Assembly (NCBI GenBank): GCA_937893015.1
Contig: CALBJX010000102.1
Location: 1-30,498, forward strand
Origin: an uncultured Verrucomicrobiales bacterium
Lineage (GTDB): Bacteria; Verrucomicrobiota; Verrucomicrobiia; Verrucomicrobiales; Akkermansiaceae
DNA length: 30,498 nucleotides
Direction: 5' to 3'
Position numbers and translations under genes: made by a program. The notes below the pieces were generated by a model. It had not been told where the DNA came from. It ran no database searches and was given only the letters and a program-made list of their open reading frames with translations. This document shows, piece by piece, positions 14,881 to 23,437 of the stretch. Numbering within the stretch: position 1 is the stretch's first letter; each line of letters starts with the position of its first letter.

Positions 14881-16458
14881 ATGGCACGGCGCAAAAAGAC
14901 AAACCTGTTCGGGCACAAAGGGGAGAGCGGCAAGGCGTGGAAACGCTTGGTGCTGTGGGGCACAGCTGTGCTTGGCGGCGTGTCCGTGCTGGGTGTTATC
15001 TCATGGTACCAGCTGTTGGCCTACATGCAGGGGGAGAGCTTTCAGCACACCTTAGAAGCGCGTTTGTGTGAGCAGTTCCGTGCGCAGCGGGTGGAGCTCA
15101 ACAGCACACTGGCCATCGACGGCGAACGCGTGAACGAAGAGGGGCTTTTCGTGCAGAATGCAGGAGACCTGCGCTCCGCCAAAGCGGGGCGGGTGAGCAT
15201 GGAGATTGACCGCAGTGCCCTGCTGAGCCGCCGCCTGAACATCCGAAAAATTTCCGTGGAGGAAGCTGAGCTGCTGTTTGAGCAGAAGGAAATCAGGAAG
15301 GGGAAGAAGAACAAAAAGACCGCGACGCCCCCAACGGGGACTCCGGCCGCTCCGGCTGCCGCCGCCTCGCAGAAGAAGGATTTTTTCTCGCTACAGGGCT
15401 GGGAGATGGAGCTCATGGAATGCAAGGACACGGAGCTTACCTACCGCCGCAAGAATGAGGAATACAGCCTGCAGGGCTGCACCCTGACGACCACCCCGCT
15501 CAAAAAGGGCGGCTGGCAGCACACGGCGGAAAACGGGCGTTTGCACACTCCTTTTGCCCTGTTGCGCGGAGCCAGCGTGCGCACGGCCATTGTGCAGCAG
15601 GAAACGGACGGATTGAGCCTGACGGATTGTCGCATCATGCTCTATCCCGGTGAAATGCGCGTCCGTGCGCATCAGGATGCCGCCACGCAAAAATGGTCCG
15701 CCAACATCGCCCTCAATAAAGCAAGCGTCACGCCCATGCTGCGTGGCGATTGGAAGCAGCGCGTCAGGGGCGAGCTTTACGGCAAGGCCACCCTCACGGG
15801 CGAACAGGGTTCGATCTCCGCCGGAGAGGGCACCCTCTCGCTTCAGGACGGCACGCTGGAGGCCCTGCCGTTCCTCTCCGAGCTGCCGGGCGAGGGGGGC
15901 TATCCCTACCGACATCTGGAGCTGGACAAGGCGGAGTGCCGCCTCTCCTTCCCCTATGCCGCCCCCGAGCACAACATTGCGGAAGCGTGGCTCTTCGACA
16001 ACATCAACATCAACGCCAAAAACGGGCTGTTGCGCGTGCGCGGGCATGTCATCGTCGGCACGGATGATGCCTTGGGCGGCACGCTCACCATCGGTCTGCC
16101 GAAGCGCATCGTGACGGCTCTGCCCATGTCGGAGCTGTTGCAGGGCCTTTTCAACGCACAGGGCGAGGAGGGGTACCTGTGGATCAACATCAACCTGAGC
16201 GGCACCCTCGATGCGCCCGAGGAAGACCTGAGTGTGCGCTGTGCAGCCCTGATGAAAAACGCCCTGCCGAATGCCGTCGGTCAGGCCTCTGCTACAGCAG
16301 AGCAAATGTTCCGTGCGCTCCTGCTGCCTCCCAAACCCACGCAAAAGGCAGGAGAACCGACGGGGCGGGATGCCCGCCCCACCCCTGCGGATGCCGTCAA
16401 CGCAGCTGCCGACGGCGTACAACAAGGCATCAACGGAGCCCTGAAACTCCTTTTCTGA
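14881..16458 (+). CDS. AsmA-like single-pass envelope protein
   Basis: A basic N-terminus (RRKK...) and one transmembrane helix (about 23-46) leave some 480 residues outside the cytoplasm. The pattern EARLCEQFRAQRVEL...RAKAGRVSMEIDRSALLSRRLNIRKISVEEAELLFEQ resembles AsmA/Mdm31-type proteins, in which a short hydrophobic anchor precedes repeated beta-strands that describe a lipid-carrying groove. A Lys then Pro/Ala-rich linker is at about 136-167. The C-terminal half (RVRGHVIVGTDDALGGTLTIGLP, WININLSGTLDAPEEDLSVR) looks like the AsmA C-terminal region. Proposed role: envelope lipid transport or outer membrane homeostasis, by inference from the family. The gene is followed after 11 bases by the IF-1-like gene. 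Confidence 0.7.
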   Translation: MARRKKTNLFGHKGESGKAWKRLVLWGTAVLGGVSVLGVISWYQLLAYMQGESFQHTLEARLCEQFRAQRVELNSTLAIDGERVNEEGLFVQNAGDLRSAKAGRVSMEIDRSALLSRRLNIRKISVEEAELLFEQKEIRKGKKNKKTATPPTGTPAAPAAAASQKKDFFSLQGWEMELMECKDTELTYRRKNEEYSLQGCTLTTTPLKKGGWQHTAENGRLHTPFALLRGASVRTAIVQQETDGLSLTDCRIMLYPGEMRVRAHQDAATQKWSANIALNKASVTPMLRGDWKQRVRGELYGKATLTGEQGSISAGEGTLSLQDGTLEALPFLSELPGEGGYPYRHLELDKAECRLSFPYAAPEHNIAEAWLFDNININAKNGLLRVRGHVIVGTDDALGGTLTIGLPKRIVTALPMSELLQGLFNAQGEEGYLWININLSGTLDAPEEDLSVRCAALMKNALPNAVGQASATAEQMFRALLLPPKPTQKAGEPTGRDARPTPADAVNAAADGVQQGINGALKLLF

Positions 16459-16469
16459 CCCCCATTCCC

Positions 16470-16697
16470 ATGAGCTCGTATCCCTCCCAATTCATCGATT
16501 GCATCGCCACCATCCGCGAGCGCTTTGCCCCCACCGCCTACCATGCCGTTCTCCCCAACGGCAAAGAGACAGTCGCCTTTGTGCAACAGAAAGAAGCCCA
16601 TCTCCTGGAGATGCTGCAACCCGGCGACCGCGTGCAGGTGACCATCTGCCCCGCCGATTTTGACCGCGCCAGAATTCGCGCCAAAGTGCAGATGTAA
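16470..16697 (+). CDS. Small IF-1-like (S1/OB-fold) protein
   Basis: A 75-residue protein whose sequence follows translation initiation factor IF-1 along most of its length. YHAVLPNGKETVAFVQQ matches the IF-1 pattern FRVELENGHxVxAHISG, MLQPGDRVQVTICPADFDRARIRAKV matches ILPGDKVxVELSPYDLxxGRIxxR. It is clearly divergent and lacks the usual MAKED-type start, so it is more likely an IF-1 paralogue or cold-shock-like RNA binder than the housekeeping factor. ATG 16470 is the first methionine that gives this domain; a longer frame from 16179 only overlaps the AsmA-like gene. It lies 11 bases after that gene and is likely co-transcribed; a terminator follows at 16740-16769. Confidence 0.72.
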   Translation: MSSYPSQFIDCIATIRERFAPTAYHAVLPNGKETVAFVQQKEAHLLEMLQPGDRVQVTICPADFDRARIRAKVQM

Positions 16698-16739
16698 TCT
16701 GCGGATAACAGCCGGTGCGCCCCACGGCGGCGAAAACGA

Positions 16740-16769
16740 AAATGGCCCGACGCAAACGCCGGGCCATTT
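16740..16769. terminator. Bidirectional terminator between the IF-1-like gene and the sulfatase gene
   Basis: AAATGGCCCG ... CGGGCCATTT: 10-bp perfect stem with a partly paired 10-base loop. It is followed by a second hairpin, GCGCGGC-AAC-GCCGCGC, at 16777-16793, and TATTTATC. It serves two convergent transcripts. The extra small GC hairpin repeats the theme seen in the two composite elements. Confidence 0.82.
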
Positions 16770-16824
16770 CTGTTTTGCGCGGCAACGCCGCGCTGACGGG
16801 ATTATTTATCTTCCCCCGATTGTC

Positions 16825-18639
16825 TTATTTCTTGAGTCGGTCCTCCTCACCAGGGCCCCAGGAGGGCATGTAGTCGGGGATGGGGCCCGTGCTGCCGGGG
16901 CAGTCATCTTGGACGCGGTACTGCTTGCGGAGATCGAGGTAAATCTTCTTCAGCTCTTCCATGGTCTCGGCATACTCGGGGAGCTGGGAGACGTTGTGGA
17001 GCTGCAGCGGGTCCTTCTCGTTGTCGATGAGCATCCACTCGTTGGAGGGTTTGCGTTCGCCGCTCTTGCGCTCCTCGGGCGTGGGCGTCCAGATGTGCGC
17101 GAAGGTGTAGCGGGCGTTGCGGAAGCCGTCGTGGCGGGGGGCGTTGTGCTCACCGGGCTGCTCGTAGAAGGCGTAGTACAACGGGCGGTTGCGGAAGGCT
17201 TCCGCATCACCCGTGGCGAAGAGCGGGGTCATGGACACGCCGTCGAAGGTGCGCATGTTCTCAGGGGTATCGGCACCCGCAAGCTCCAACAGGGTGGGCG
17301 CGTAGTCGATTTCCTGCACCATGGCTTCGGAACGCTTGCCGGCGGGGATGTGGCCCTTCCAGCGCATGACGAGGGGCATGCGGAAGGTCTCCTCGAAGAT
17401 GAGGCGCTTGTCGTACAGGCCGTGCTCGCCCATGTAGAAGCCTTGGTCGCCCACATAAATCACGAGCGTGTTTTCGGAGAGGCCGTGCTTGTCGAGGTAG
17501 TCCAGCAGGTTGGAGATGGATTCATCCACGGCGAGGATGACGCCGAGGTAATCCTCCATGTACCAACGCCAGCGCAGGATGGTCATGTCTCGCATGGTCT
17601 TCACCTTGCCCGCATGGAAATCTTCCACAAACTGCTTGGTGCGTTCCTCGTAGTAGTTCTGGTAAATCTCGCGCAGGCCGGGCTCAAAGCCGGAGAGGTC
17701 CCAGCCGTAGTTGGTCTTGGGAGCAAACGCGGGCTGGTGCTTGTTGATGTCGAAGTCGGCGGGGATTTCGTCCTTGTTCACGATGCCCTTTTCAATGAAA
17801 TTTTTGAGTGTCCCCACGGGCACGATTTCCTTCATCACGTCGAAGGGAATCTTCTCTTTGATGAGGTGGTTGTCGTTCCAGTTGCAGAGGTCGTAGGCAA
17901 CGCTCTGGCGGTTGAGCTTCAGGAACTCGGGGCGGTCGCTCAGGTCATCGAAGAGGGTTTCGGGCGGCGTGAGCTTGGCCACATACTCGCGGATTTTGGC
18001 GAGATGGCGCGGCGCGGGAATCCAGTTGCGGTGCGGGGCCTTGTGCCCCACCACGAGAGCGAAGGGTTTTTCCGTGTCGCGGTTCTCCATCCAGTTGATG
18101 GCCATGGAGGTGATGATATCCGTCACATAGCCGCGCAGCTGGTGGTTCACCGTCTTGCCCTTGGGCCCGAGCTGCTGGAAGGTGGGGTTCCAGTAATCAC
18201 CCTGAGAGGGGAACACCTGCCAGCTGTCAAAACCTGTGGGCTGGGAGATGAGGTGCCACTTGCCGACGATGCCCGTCTGGTAGCCTGCGGCTTGGAGCAT
18301 CTTGGGGTAGGTCGGTTGTGCGCCGTTGAAGGCGGGGCCGCCGTAGTTGTACAGGAAGCCGTTGTTGTGGGAGTGGCGGCCTGTGAACATGCACGCGCGG
18401 GAGGGGCCGCAGAGCGAGTTGGCGCAATACGCGCGGTCGAAGGTCATGCCTTCGTTCGCCAGACGGCGGAAGCCCGGCAGCGGCACAGGGGAATCGGCAT
18501 CACAGCTGCCCAGCGCACCGACGGCGTGGTCATCCGTGATGATAAACAGGAAGTTCGGGCGGGAATCCGCCGCCGTTGCGGCAACGGCAGAAGAGAACAA
18601 CGCACCGATACTGAAGAGAAGAGAGGTGAGTTTCTTCAT
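16825..18639 (-). CDS. Secreted sulfatase (S1 family, formylglycine type)
   Basis: Removes sulfate esters from carbohydrate. The signal peptide (about 1-23, ending AVAATAA) exports it. The sulfatase signature CGPSRACMFTGR has C77 in the C-x-P-S-R motif that is converted to formylglycine by an FGE/anaerobic maturase elsewhere in the genome. Metal and sulfate residues are D36/D37 (IITDDHAVG), K127 and H129 (GKWHL), H200 and H203 (GHKAPH), and D398/Q399 (GDQGFYMGEHG). The form resembles host-glycan sulfatases such as N-acetylglucosamine-6-sulfatases, but the position specificity cannot be read from the sequence. 604 residues is normal. It lies downstream of the M60-like peptidase gene on the same strand with an 81-base gap and a possible own promoter, suggesting joint use on sulfated mucin. 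Confidence 0.92.
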   Translation of the reverse strand: MKKLTSLLFSIGALFSSAVAATAADSRPNFLFIITDDHAVGALGSCDADSPVPLPGFRRLANEGMTFDRAYCANSLCGPSRACMFTGRHSHNNGFLYNYGGPAFNGAQPTYPKMLQAAGYQTGIVGKWHLISQPTGFDSWQVFPSQGDYWNPTFQQLGPKGKTVNHQLRGYVTDIITSMAINWMENRDTEKPFALVVGHKAPHRNWIPAPRHLAKIREYVAKLTPPETLFDDLSDRPEFLKLNRQSVAYDLCNWNDNHLIKEKIPFDVMKEIVPVGTLKNFIEKGIVNKDEIPADFDINKHQPAFAPKTNYGWDLSGFEPGLREIYQNYYEERTKQFVEDFHAGKVKTMRDMTILRWRWYMEDYLGVILAVDESISNLLDYLDKHGLSENTLVIYVGDQGFYMGEHGLYDKRLIFEETFRMPLVMRWKGHIPAGKRSEAMVQEIDYAPTLLELAGADTPENMRTFDGVSMTPLFATGDAEAFRNRPLYYAFYEQPGEHNAPRHDGFRNARYTFAHIWTPTPEERKSGERKPSNEWMLIDNEKDPLQLHNVSQLPEYAETMEELKKIYLDLRKQYRVQDDCPGSTGPIPDYMPSWGPGEEDRLKK

Positions 18640-18648
18640 AACGAAATC

Positions 18649-18657
18649 AATATAGCA
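18649..18657 (-). promoter_or_regulatory. Possible extended -10 promoter of the sulfatase gene
   Basis: Minus strand: TGC-TATATT, with the hexamer at 18649-18654 and nine bases to the ATG ending at 18639. There is no good -35 hexamer at 16-18 bases, so this may be a regulated or extended -10 promoter, or the gene may rely on read-through from the M60-like gene. Confidence 0.45.
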
Positions 18658-18720
18658 AAATCATGAAAGAAAGGAAAGAAGATTTATGGCGGCAAGCGGG
18701 AGAGGGACGGGGGCAACCCA

Positions 18721-20439
18721 TCACTTCTTCCACACCCTTTCGCGCTTTCCGTCCCATTGCACGGCCTTGATTTCAGTCGCGCCCTCGGGGCAGATCACAT
18801 CGGTGGTCACGTTGTCCTCGTGGTTGCTGCCGAGCAGGCTGATGCGGATGAGCTTGTCGCCCTTGTAGACCTCGAAGGCAACGGCGTTCTGCCACACGCC
18901 CGCAGGGATGGTGCAGATGTCGCCCTTGAACTCGGGCTTGAAGTCCGGGGTGGGTTTCAGCGGCAGCTTGTCGCGGAAGATGCCGACGTTGTTGCCCGTG
19001 ATGTAGTAGATGACGCTGCTGTCCGGCTTGGGGTACTGCTTGGCGTAGGTGAGGGCATCCGCGCACATGTCGGGCGTAATGGTGACGATGGTGCTGGTGT
19101 AGTCGTTCACGCGGCGGTTCATGGGGGCGAGCATGCCGGTCTCCGTGAAGAACTCCGTGAGGTCGAGCTTAGCAGCATCGCAGGCGCGTTTGAAGAAGAG
19201 AGTGCGCAGCTCGCCGTGGGTCATCTTCTCCTCATCCGTGTTGCGGACATCCTCGTAAATGGCGGGGTAGAACATGTCGTTGCCGCGCGCCTCGGCCACA
19301 TAGAGCTGGAGCTGCCACATGGGGCAGCAGATGACGAAGGGATCACCGCATTTCACGCCGGTGACGGGTGTCTTGCCGTCATCGGGGCCCGCCTGGAACT
19401 GCCAGAGCTCGCGGTTCACGATGGCGCTGTTCACATAGCTGTCGAAGCGGCTGCCGCGCATCGTGTGGCCGTCGGGCGTGGTGCCGACCTCGTGCTCCAA
19501 ACGCAGGGTCTTGGGGTAGAGGCGGTAGTTGACGAGGGCGGAATAGATGTTGTTGGTCACCTCCGTCACGCCTGTCCACAGCATGCCGCGGCGGGTCTGG
19601 TTCACATGGCCGAACTCGTGCGCAATACCCCAGCTTTGCTGCAGCATGACATCGGGGTTGGTGATGTTGGGCACCTCCGTGTAGATGAAGGCCGCGCCCT
19701 GCCCGTCCGCGTGCATGAAGCCCTGCCAGATGCAGCGGCCGAGCACATGGTTGCCGGGGTGGATGCCGTACTGATCCCAACCGAGCACCTTTTGCTCGAT
19801 TTCGATGATTTTGTCGTAGTTGGTGAGCATCTCCACGCCGCTCTCGGGGCAACCCTCCAGCAGGCTGGTCACGTTGTAGGCCAGCTGGCAGCGTTCGCCC
19901 ACGGCATCGATGGTGGCGGCCTTGGCCTCCTTCAGCAGCTTGTTCCACGTGGCGTTGTCATCCGCGAGGGAGAACACGCCGTTGATGACACCGCCCTTGA
20001 TGTCCGCCGTGATGGCGGGGGCCTTGGCGGGGTCTTCCGCGCGGTAGTTGATGTAGGTGAGCCCATTCGCAGGGATGGTGATGGTGTTCTCTCCCGCAAC
20101 GAGGGGATGCACGGAGTCCTGCCCGCCCTCGCCGAAATCGTGGACGATAAGCTCCAGCGTGCCGCCGATGTCACCGGAAATGGTGATGGTGGCGGTTTCT
20201 CCCGCCTTGAAGAAGATGCCCGTGGGGTTCTCATAGCGGCTGTAGCCGCCCACATGCAGGCGTTCGCCTATGTAGGAGAGCGGGCGATAGGCGCGAAACT
20301 CGCGGTGGCGGTAGGCCGCCTCGCGGTCGGGAGAGGTGTTGAGCTTGGAGCAGTCCGTGCCCTTGGGCACATCGGCTTGGGCGAGGGGGCTGAACACAGC
20401 GGTGAGACCGAGAGCCAGCAGAAGAAGCGTTTTTTTCAT
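18721..20439 (-). CDS. Secreted M60-like metallopeptidase
   Basis: Zinc peptidase of the enhancin/M60-like group, many of which cleave mucin-type O-glycoproteins. Signal peptide at about 1-22 (ends AQA). An N-terminal beta-rich region (about 40-135, with YIGERLHVGGYSRYENPTGIFFKAGETATI) is typical of the M60-like domain. The gluzincin motif HEFGH is at 274-278 with the third ligand E293 in VTEVTNNIYS. A C-terminal beta domain follows (about 480-572). No separate carbohydrate-binding module is obvious. The gene sits between an exported ankyrin protein and a sulfatase, all on the minus strand. Together with the sulfatase this suggests attack on sulfated, glycosylated host proteins; the actual substrate is inference. 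Confidence 0.9.
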   Translation of the reverse strand: MKKTLLLLALGLTAVFSPLAQADVPKGTDCSKLNTSPDREAAYRHREFRAYRPLSYIGERLHVGGYSRYENPTGIFFKAGETATITISGDIGGTLELIVHDFGEGGQDSVHPLVAGENTITIPANGLTYINYRAEDPAKAPAITADIKGGVINGVFSLADDNATWNKLLKEAKAATIDAVGERCQLAYNVTSLLEGCPESGVEMLTNYDKIIEIEQKVLGWDQYGIHPGNHVLGRCIWQGFMHADGQGAAFIYTEVPNITNPDVMLQQSWGIAHEFGHVNQTRRGMLWTGVTEVTNNIYSALVNYRLYPKTLRLEHEVGTTPDGHTMRGSRFDSYVNSAIVNRELWQFQAGPDDGKTPVTGVKCGDPFVICCPMWQLQLYVAEARGNDMFYPAIYEDVRNTDEEKMTHGELRTLFFKRACDAAKLDLTEFFTETGMLAPMNRRVNDYTSTIVTITPDMCADALTYAKQYPKPDSSVIYYITGNNVGIFRDKLPLKPTPDFKPEFKGDICTIPAGVWQNAVAFEVYKGDKLIRISLLGSNHEDNVTTDVICPEGATEIKAVQWDGKRERVWKK

Positions 20440-20474
20440 AGCGAAAAAGAAGAGAGAAAGGTGTTATCGGAGAA

Positions 20475-21533
20475 TCAGCGGAGCAGGTCGGCGACCTCGG
20501 GTGCGGCGACCTCTGCAGCGGTCTGCCCGTCGTAGTTGCGAGCGTTCCTGTCAGCCCCCGCTTCGAGCAGGAGCGTCACGATATCAGCCTTGCCGACCTT
20601 GGCGGCGACGTGCAGCACGGGGTCATCCGCGCGGTGCTTGCCCGTGCCCTTGGCATTCGGGTCGCAGCCGGCGTCGAGGAACAGTCTGACAATCGCGGTG
20701 TTGCCGCGGCTCACGGCCATGGCGAGGGGCGCGGGCTGGCCGCTCTCAGAGGGGATGAAATGGCAGTCCTTGTAGGCGGGCAGCAGGGCACGCACGGCCG
20801 CGCCGTCGCCGTTCCACACGGCATCATGCAGGGCGGTGGCGCCGTTCTCCGCCATGTGCAGCGGGTCTGCTCCGGCCGCCAGCAGGGCGGGAATCATGTC
20901 CGCGCGGCGGCATTGCACGGCGATGTGCAGCACCCCGTCCTGATGCGCAGGAGAAACGACATTCGGGTTTGCGCCCGCCGCGAGCAGGGCTGCCACAATC
21001 TCGGGCTGATTCTCGCGCACGGCGAGCATCAGGAACGTATTCACGCCGTCCCCCGCAAAGGCGGAGGGGTTCAGGCGGGCACGCATGGCGCGATGCACGG
21101 CGGCGAGGTCGTGGCGCAGGATGCTATCGCCGAGCGCGATTTCCTGTGTGCGCAAGGCTTCCGCGCGGGCAAGGTTCATGCGGCAATCCTCCGCCGTGGT
21201 GAGAGCGGAGGGGATGCGCCCTTGTGCGTCCTTCGCCATGGGGTCGGCCCCGCCGCTGAGCAGCAGTTGCACGATGTCGTTATCATTGGCGCGGGCGGCG
21301 ATATGCAGGGCGGTGTTGCCCTGTTCATCCGGCATATTCACGGCGGCGCCTTCACTCAGGCGGGCGGCAATGACCTCGGGGGCATGCGCGGCGGCAGCTT
21401 CATAAAGGGAATAGACGGCGTTGCTGCGGTACATAACAGCAGGCAGTGAAACCTCTGCCACGGCACTACCGAGCAAGGACAGCCCGCCCGCGGCGAGCAC
21501 AAGAAGAGAGGTGGTGTTCATGATTTTCCTCAT
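20475..21533 (-). CDS. Exported ankyrin-repeat protein
   Basis: Ankyrin repeats are protein-binding scaffolds. Repeats with the NTALHIAARANDNDIVQLLLSGGADP type sequence run through the protein, with further copies around GVNTFLMLAVRENQPEIVAALLAAGANP, GVLHIAVQCRRADMIPALLAAGADP, GATALHDAVWNGDGAAVRALL, and near the end PVLHVAAKVGKADIVTLLLEAGADRNA. The N-terminus is a signal peptide. I choose ATG 21533 (MRKIMNTTSLLVLAAGG), because it supplies the basic residues of a signal peptide and lies eight bases after a TATCTT -10-like hexamer. ATG 21521, which has GAGGAAAA before it, is the alternative. The stop is 35 bases from the M60-like gene, so they are likely co-transcribed; the protein could inhibit, escort or anchor the peptidase. 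Confidence 0.82.
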   Translation of the reverse strand: MRKIMNTTSLLVLAAGGLSLLGSAVAEVSLPAVMYRSNAVYSLYEAAAAHAPEVIAARLSEGAAVNMPDEQGNTALHIAARANDNDIVQLLLSGGADPMAKDAQGRIPSALTTAEDCRMNLARAEALRTQEIALGDSILRHDLAAVHRAMRARLNPSAFAGDGVNTFLMLAVRENQPEIVAALLAAGANPNVVSPAHQDGVLHIAVQCRRADMIPALLAAGADPLHMAENGATALHDAVWNGDGAAVRALLPAYKDCHFIPSESGQPAPLAMAVSRGNTAIVRLFLDAGCDPNAKGTGKHRADDPVLHVAAKVGKADIVTLLLEAGADRNARNYDGQTAAEVAAPEVADLLR

Positions 21534-21595
21534 TCTGCCACAAGATACAGGAAAGAGAAAGGAAAAAGTGTGCGACTGCCGCATTGCATATTCTC

Positions 21596-21624
21596 TTGCC
21601 AATGAAGCAATTTTCCGTTATGCT
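21596..21624 (+). promoter_or_regulatory. Promoter of obgE (predicted leaderless)
   Basis: TTGCCA at 21596-21601, 17-base spacer, TATGCT at 21619-21624, then exactly six bases (TGCCCC) to the ATG at 21631. Transcription should begin on the start codon. Confidence 0.73.
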
Positions 21625-21630
21625 TGCCCC

Positions 21631-22677
21631 ATGTTCGTAGACAACATCAGAATTTTTGCTAAAGCAGGTAAAGGCGGCAACGGCCTCGCGAGTTTCCGCC
21701 GAGAGAAATTTGTGCCGCGCGGCGGTCCCGACGGCGGTGACGGCGGCGACGGCGGCAGCGTCATTCTCGAGGTCAACCCCGGCACCAACGACCTCCGCAC
21801 CTATTTCTATGACCCCAAGCTCATCGCCACGGACGGCATGCCCGGCATGCACGCCCGCAAGCACGGGCGCGACGGCAAGACGGTCATCGGTCAAGTGCCC
21901 CCCGGCACTATCGTGTACCGCAGCAACGCCGCCACCATGCAGGAGGCCACGTGGCTGGAGCGCGAGGGCGACGGCATTGAGCTGGAGCAGATTGCCGACC
22001 TCACCGAGCCCGGCCAGCGTTTCGTCCTCTGCCAAGGCGGCAAAGGCGGGCGCGGCAACTGGCACTTCCGCACGGCCACCAACCAGGCCCCGCTGGAGTT
22101 CGAGTACGGCACGGAGGCTGAGAGCGGGGTGTACTTCTTTGAGCTGCGCCGCATTGCGGACGCGGGCCTCGTCGGCTATCCCAATGCGGGCAAGAGCACA
22201 CTGCTCACCGCCATCTCCAACGCCACGCCCAAGATTGCGAGCTACCCCTTCACCACCCTGCAACCCATGGTCGGCATGGTGCAGTTCGAGGATTATTCCC
22301 GCGCCGTGGTGGCGGACATCCCCGGCATCATCGAGGGCGCGTCGCAGAACCGCGGGCTCGGCCATGAGTTCCTGCGCCACATCATGCGCTGCCACCTGTT
22401 GCTCTTCGTGGTGGACATGACGGGCATGGAGCACGACCCCGTGGAGGCCATCCAGACGCTCCGCAAGGAAATCAAGCTCTACTCCGATGAGCTGGCTGCC
22501 CGCCCGTGGGTTATCCTCGCCAACAAGATGGATGAGGAAGCCTCCGCCGAGAATCTGGAGATTCTCAAGCAGCGTTTCCCGAAGGTGGAGATTCTGCCTA
22601 TCGCCGCGGCGACGGGCGAGGGCATCGACGCCTTCAAGGCGCGTCTGAAGGAAATTCTCTCTTCGTCGGAGGGTTGA
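21631..22677 (+). CDS. obgE: Obg family GTPase (ObgE/CgtA)
   Basis: Essential ribosome-associated GTPase involved in 50S assembly and stress signalling. The Obg domain (1-about 170) shows the glycine-rich GGPDGGDGGDGGSV segment and GQGGKGGRGN-like QGGKGGRGN (135-143). The G domain has G1 GYPNAGKST (182-190), G3 DIPG (229-232) and G4 NKMD (298-301). The 348 residues are typical of the core, without the variable C-terminal extension. A longer frame begins at 21421, but that part has no Obg similarity and contains the promoter, so ATG 21631 is correct. The metallophosphoesterase gene follows after four bases. Confidence 0.95.
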   Translation: MFVDNIRIFAKAGKGGNGLASFRREKFVPRGGPDGGDGGDGGSVILEVNPGTNDLRTYFYDPKLIATDGMPGMHARKHGRDGKTVIGQVPPGTIVYRSNAATMQEATWLEREGDGIELEQIADLTEPGQRFVLCQGGKGGRGNWHFRTATNQAPLEFEYGTEAESGVYFFELRRIADAGLVGYPNAGKSTLLTAISNATPKIASYPFTTLQPMVGMVQFEDYSRAVVADIPGIIEGASQNRGLGHEFLRHIMRCHLLLFVVDMTGMEHDPVEAIQTLRKEIKLYSDELAARPWVILANKMDEEASAENLEILKQRFPKVEILPIAAATGEGIDAFKARLKEILSSSEG

Positions 22678-22681
22678 TGCC

Positions 22682-23437
22682 GTGATTGTCGCAGTCCTAT
22701 CCGACATCCACGCCAACCTGGAGGCCCTGCAAGCCGTGCTCGCGGACATGAAGCGGCACGGCACGTCGGGTGCTCTGGGTTTGGGGGATTATATCGGCTT
22801 CAACGGGAACCCGGCGGAGTGCGTGAACCTCGTGCGCCCGCATCTGCTGGCCGCCGTGCGCGGCAACCACGAGGCCGCGCTGCTCAACCGCGCGGTCTTC
22901 GGGGTGGACATGTACATGCAGATGATGGACCGCACGCAGGACATGCTCAACGCCGAGCAGGTGGCGTGGCTCCGCTCCCTGCCGCACCATGCGGAGTGGG
23001 AGGGCATGCTGCTCGGCCACGCCACGCCCGAGGCCCCCAAACGCTGGGGCCGCATTGCCAATGTGAACGAAGCGGCCAAAGTCTTTGCGGCGGTGAAGGC
23101 GCGTATCAGCTTCTTCGGCCACACGCACCGCGCCTCCCTCTTCCGCCTGCAACACGGCAAGGTGGAGAAGATAGACATCACCTACGATGCCAACGGGGAC
23201 TTCACGATTCATCTCGATTCCCGCAGCCGCTATCTGGTCAACCCAGGCTCCGTGGGCCAGCCGCGCGATCTCGACTGGCGCGCCTCCTACGCCCTCTTCT
23301 GCCCGGAGACCTCCACCCTGCACCTGCGCCGTGTCGCCTACGACGTGCAGGAGGCGGGGCACAAGATTGCCCGCACGGGGCTGCCGGATTCCTTCGCGGA
23401 CGCCCTGCTGCACGGCACATCCCCCACGGGAGACTGA
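22682..23437 (+). CDS. Calcineurin-like metallophosphoesterase
   Basis: Cytosolic dinuclear metal phosphoesterase. All ligand motifs are present: D8 and H10 (LSDIHANLEA), D36 (LGDYIGFNG), N62 and H63 (RGNHE), H113 (LLGHATPE), and H147/H149 (FFGHTHRA), and the C-terminal VNPGSVGQPRD. It belongs to the YfcE/MJ0936-like group; the natural substrate is unknown. The start is GTG at 22682, four bases after the obgE stop, so translation is probably coupled. 251 residues is normal for the group. Confidence 0.88.
   Translation: MIVAVLSDIHANLEALQAVLADMKRHGTSGALGLGDYIGFNGNPAECVNLVRPHLLAAVRGNHEAALLNRAVFGVDMYMQMMDRTQDMLNAEQVAWLRSLPHHAEWEGMLLGHATPEAPKRWGRIANVNEAAKVFAAVKARISFFGHTHRASLFRLQHGKVEKIDITYDANGDFTIHLDSRSRYLVNPGSVGQPRDLDWRASYALFCPETSTLHLRRVAYDVQEAGHKIARTGLPDSFADALLHGTSPTGD

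Noticed and set aside
16660..18666. Long + strand ORF of 668 codons
   Set aside because: It lies antisense to the sulfatase gene, whose motifs are unmistakable. The translated sequence is Val/Gly/His/Arg-rich, typical of a mirror frame in GC-rich coding DNA.
18757..20535. Long + strand ORF of 592 codons
   Set aside because: Antisense to the M60-like peptidase gene with its HEFGH motif; composition of a shadow frame.
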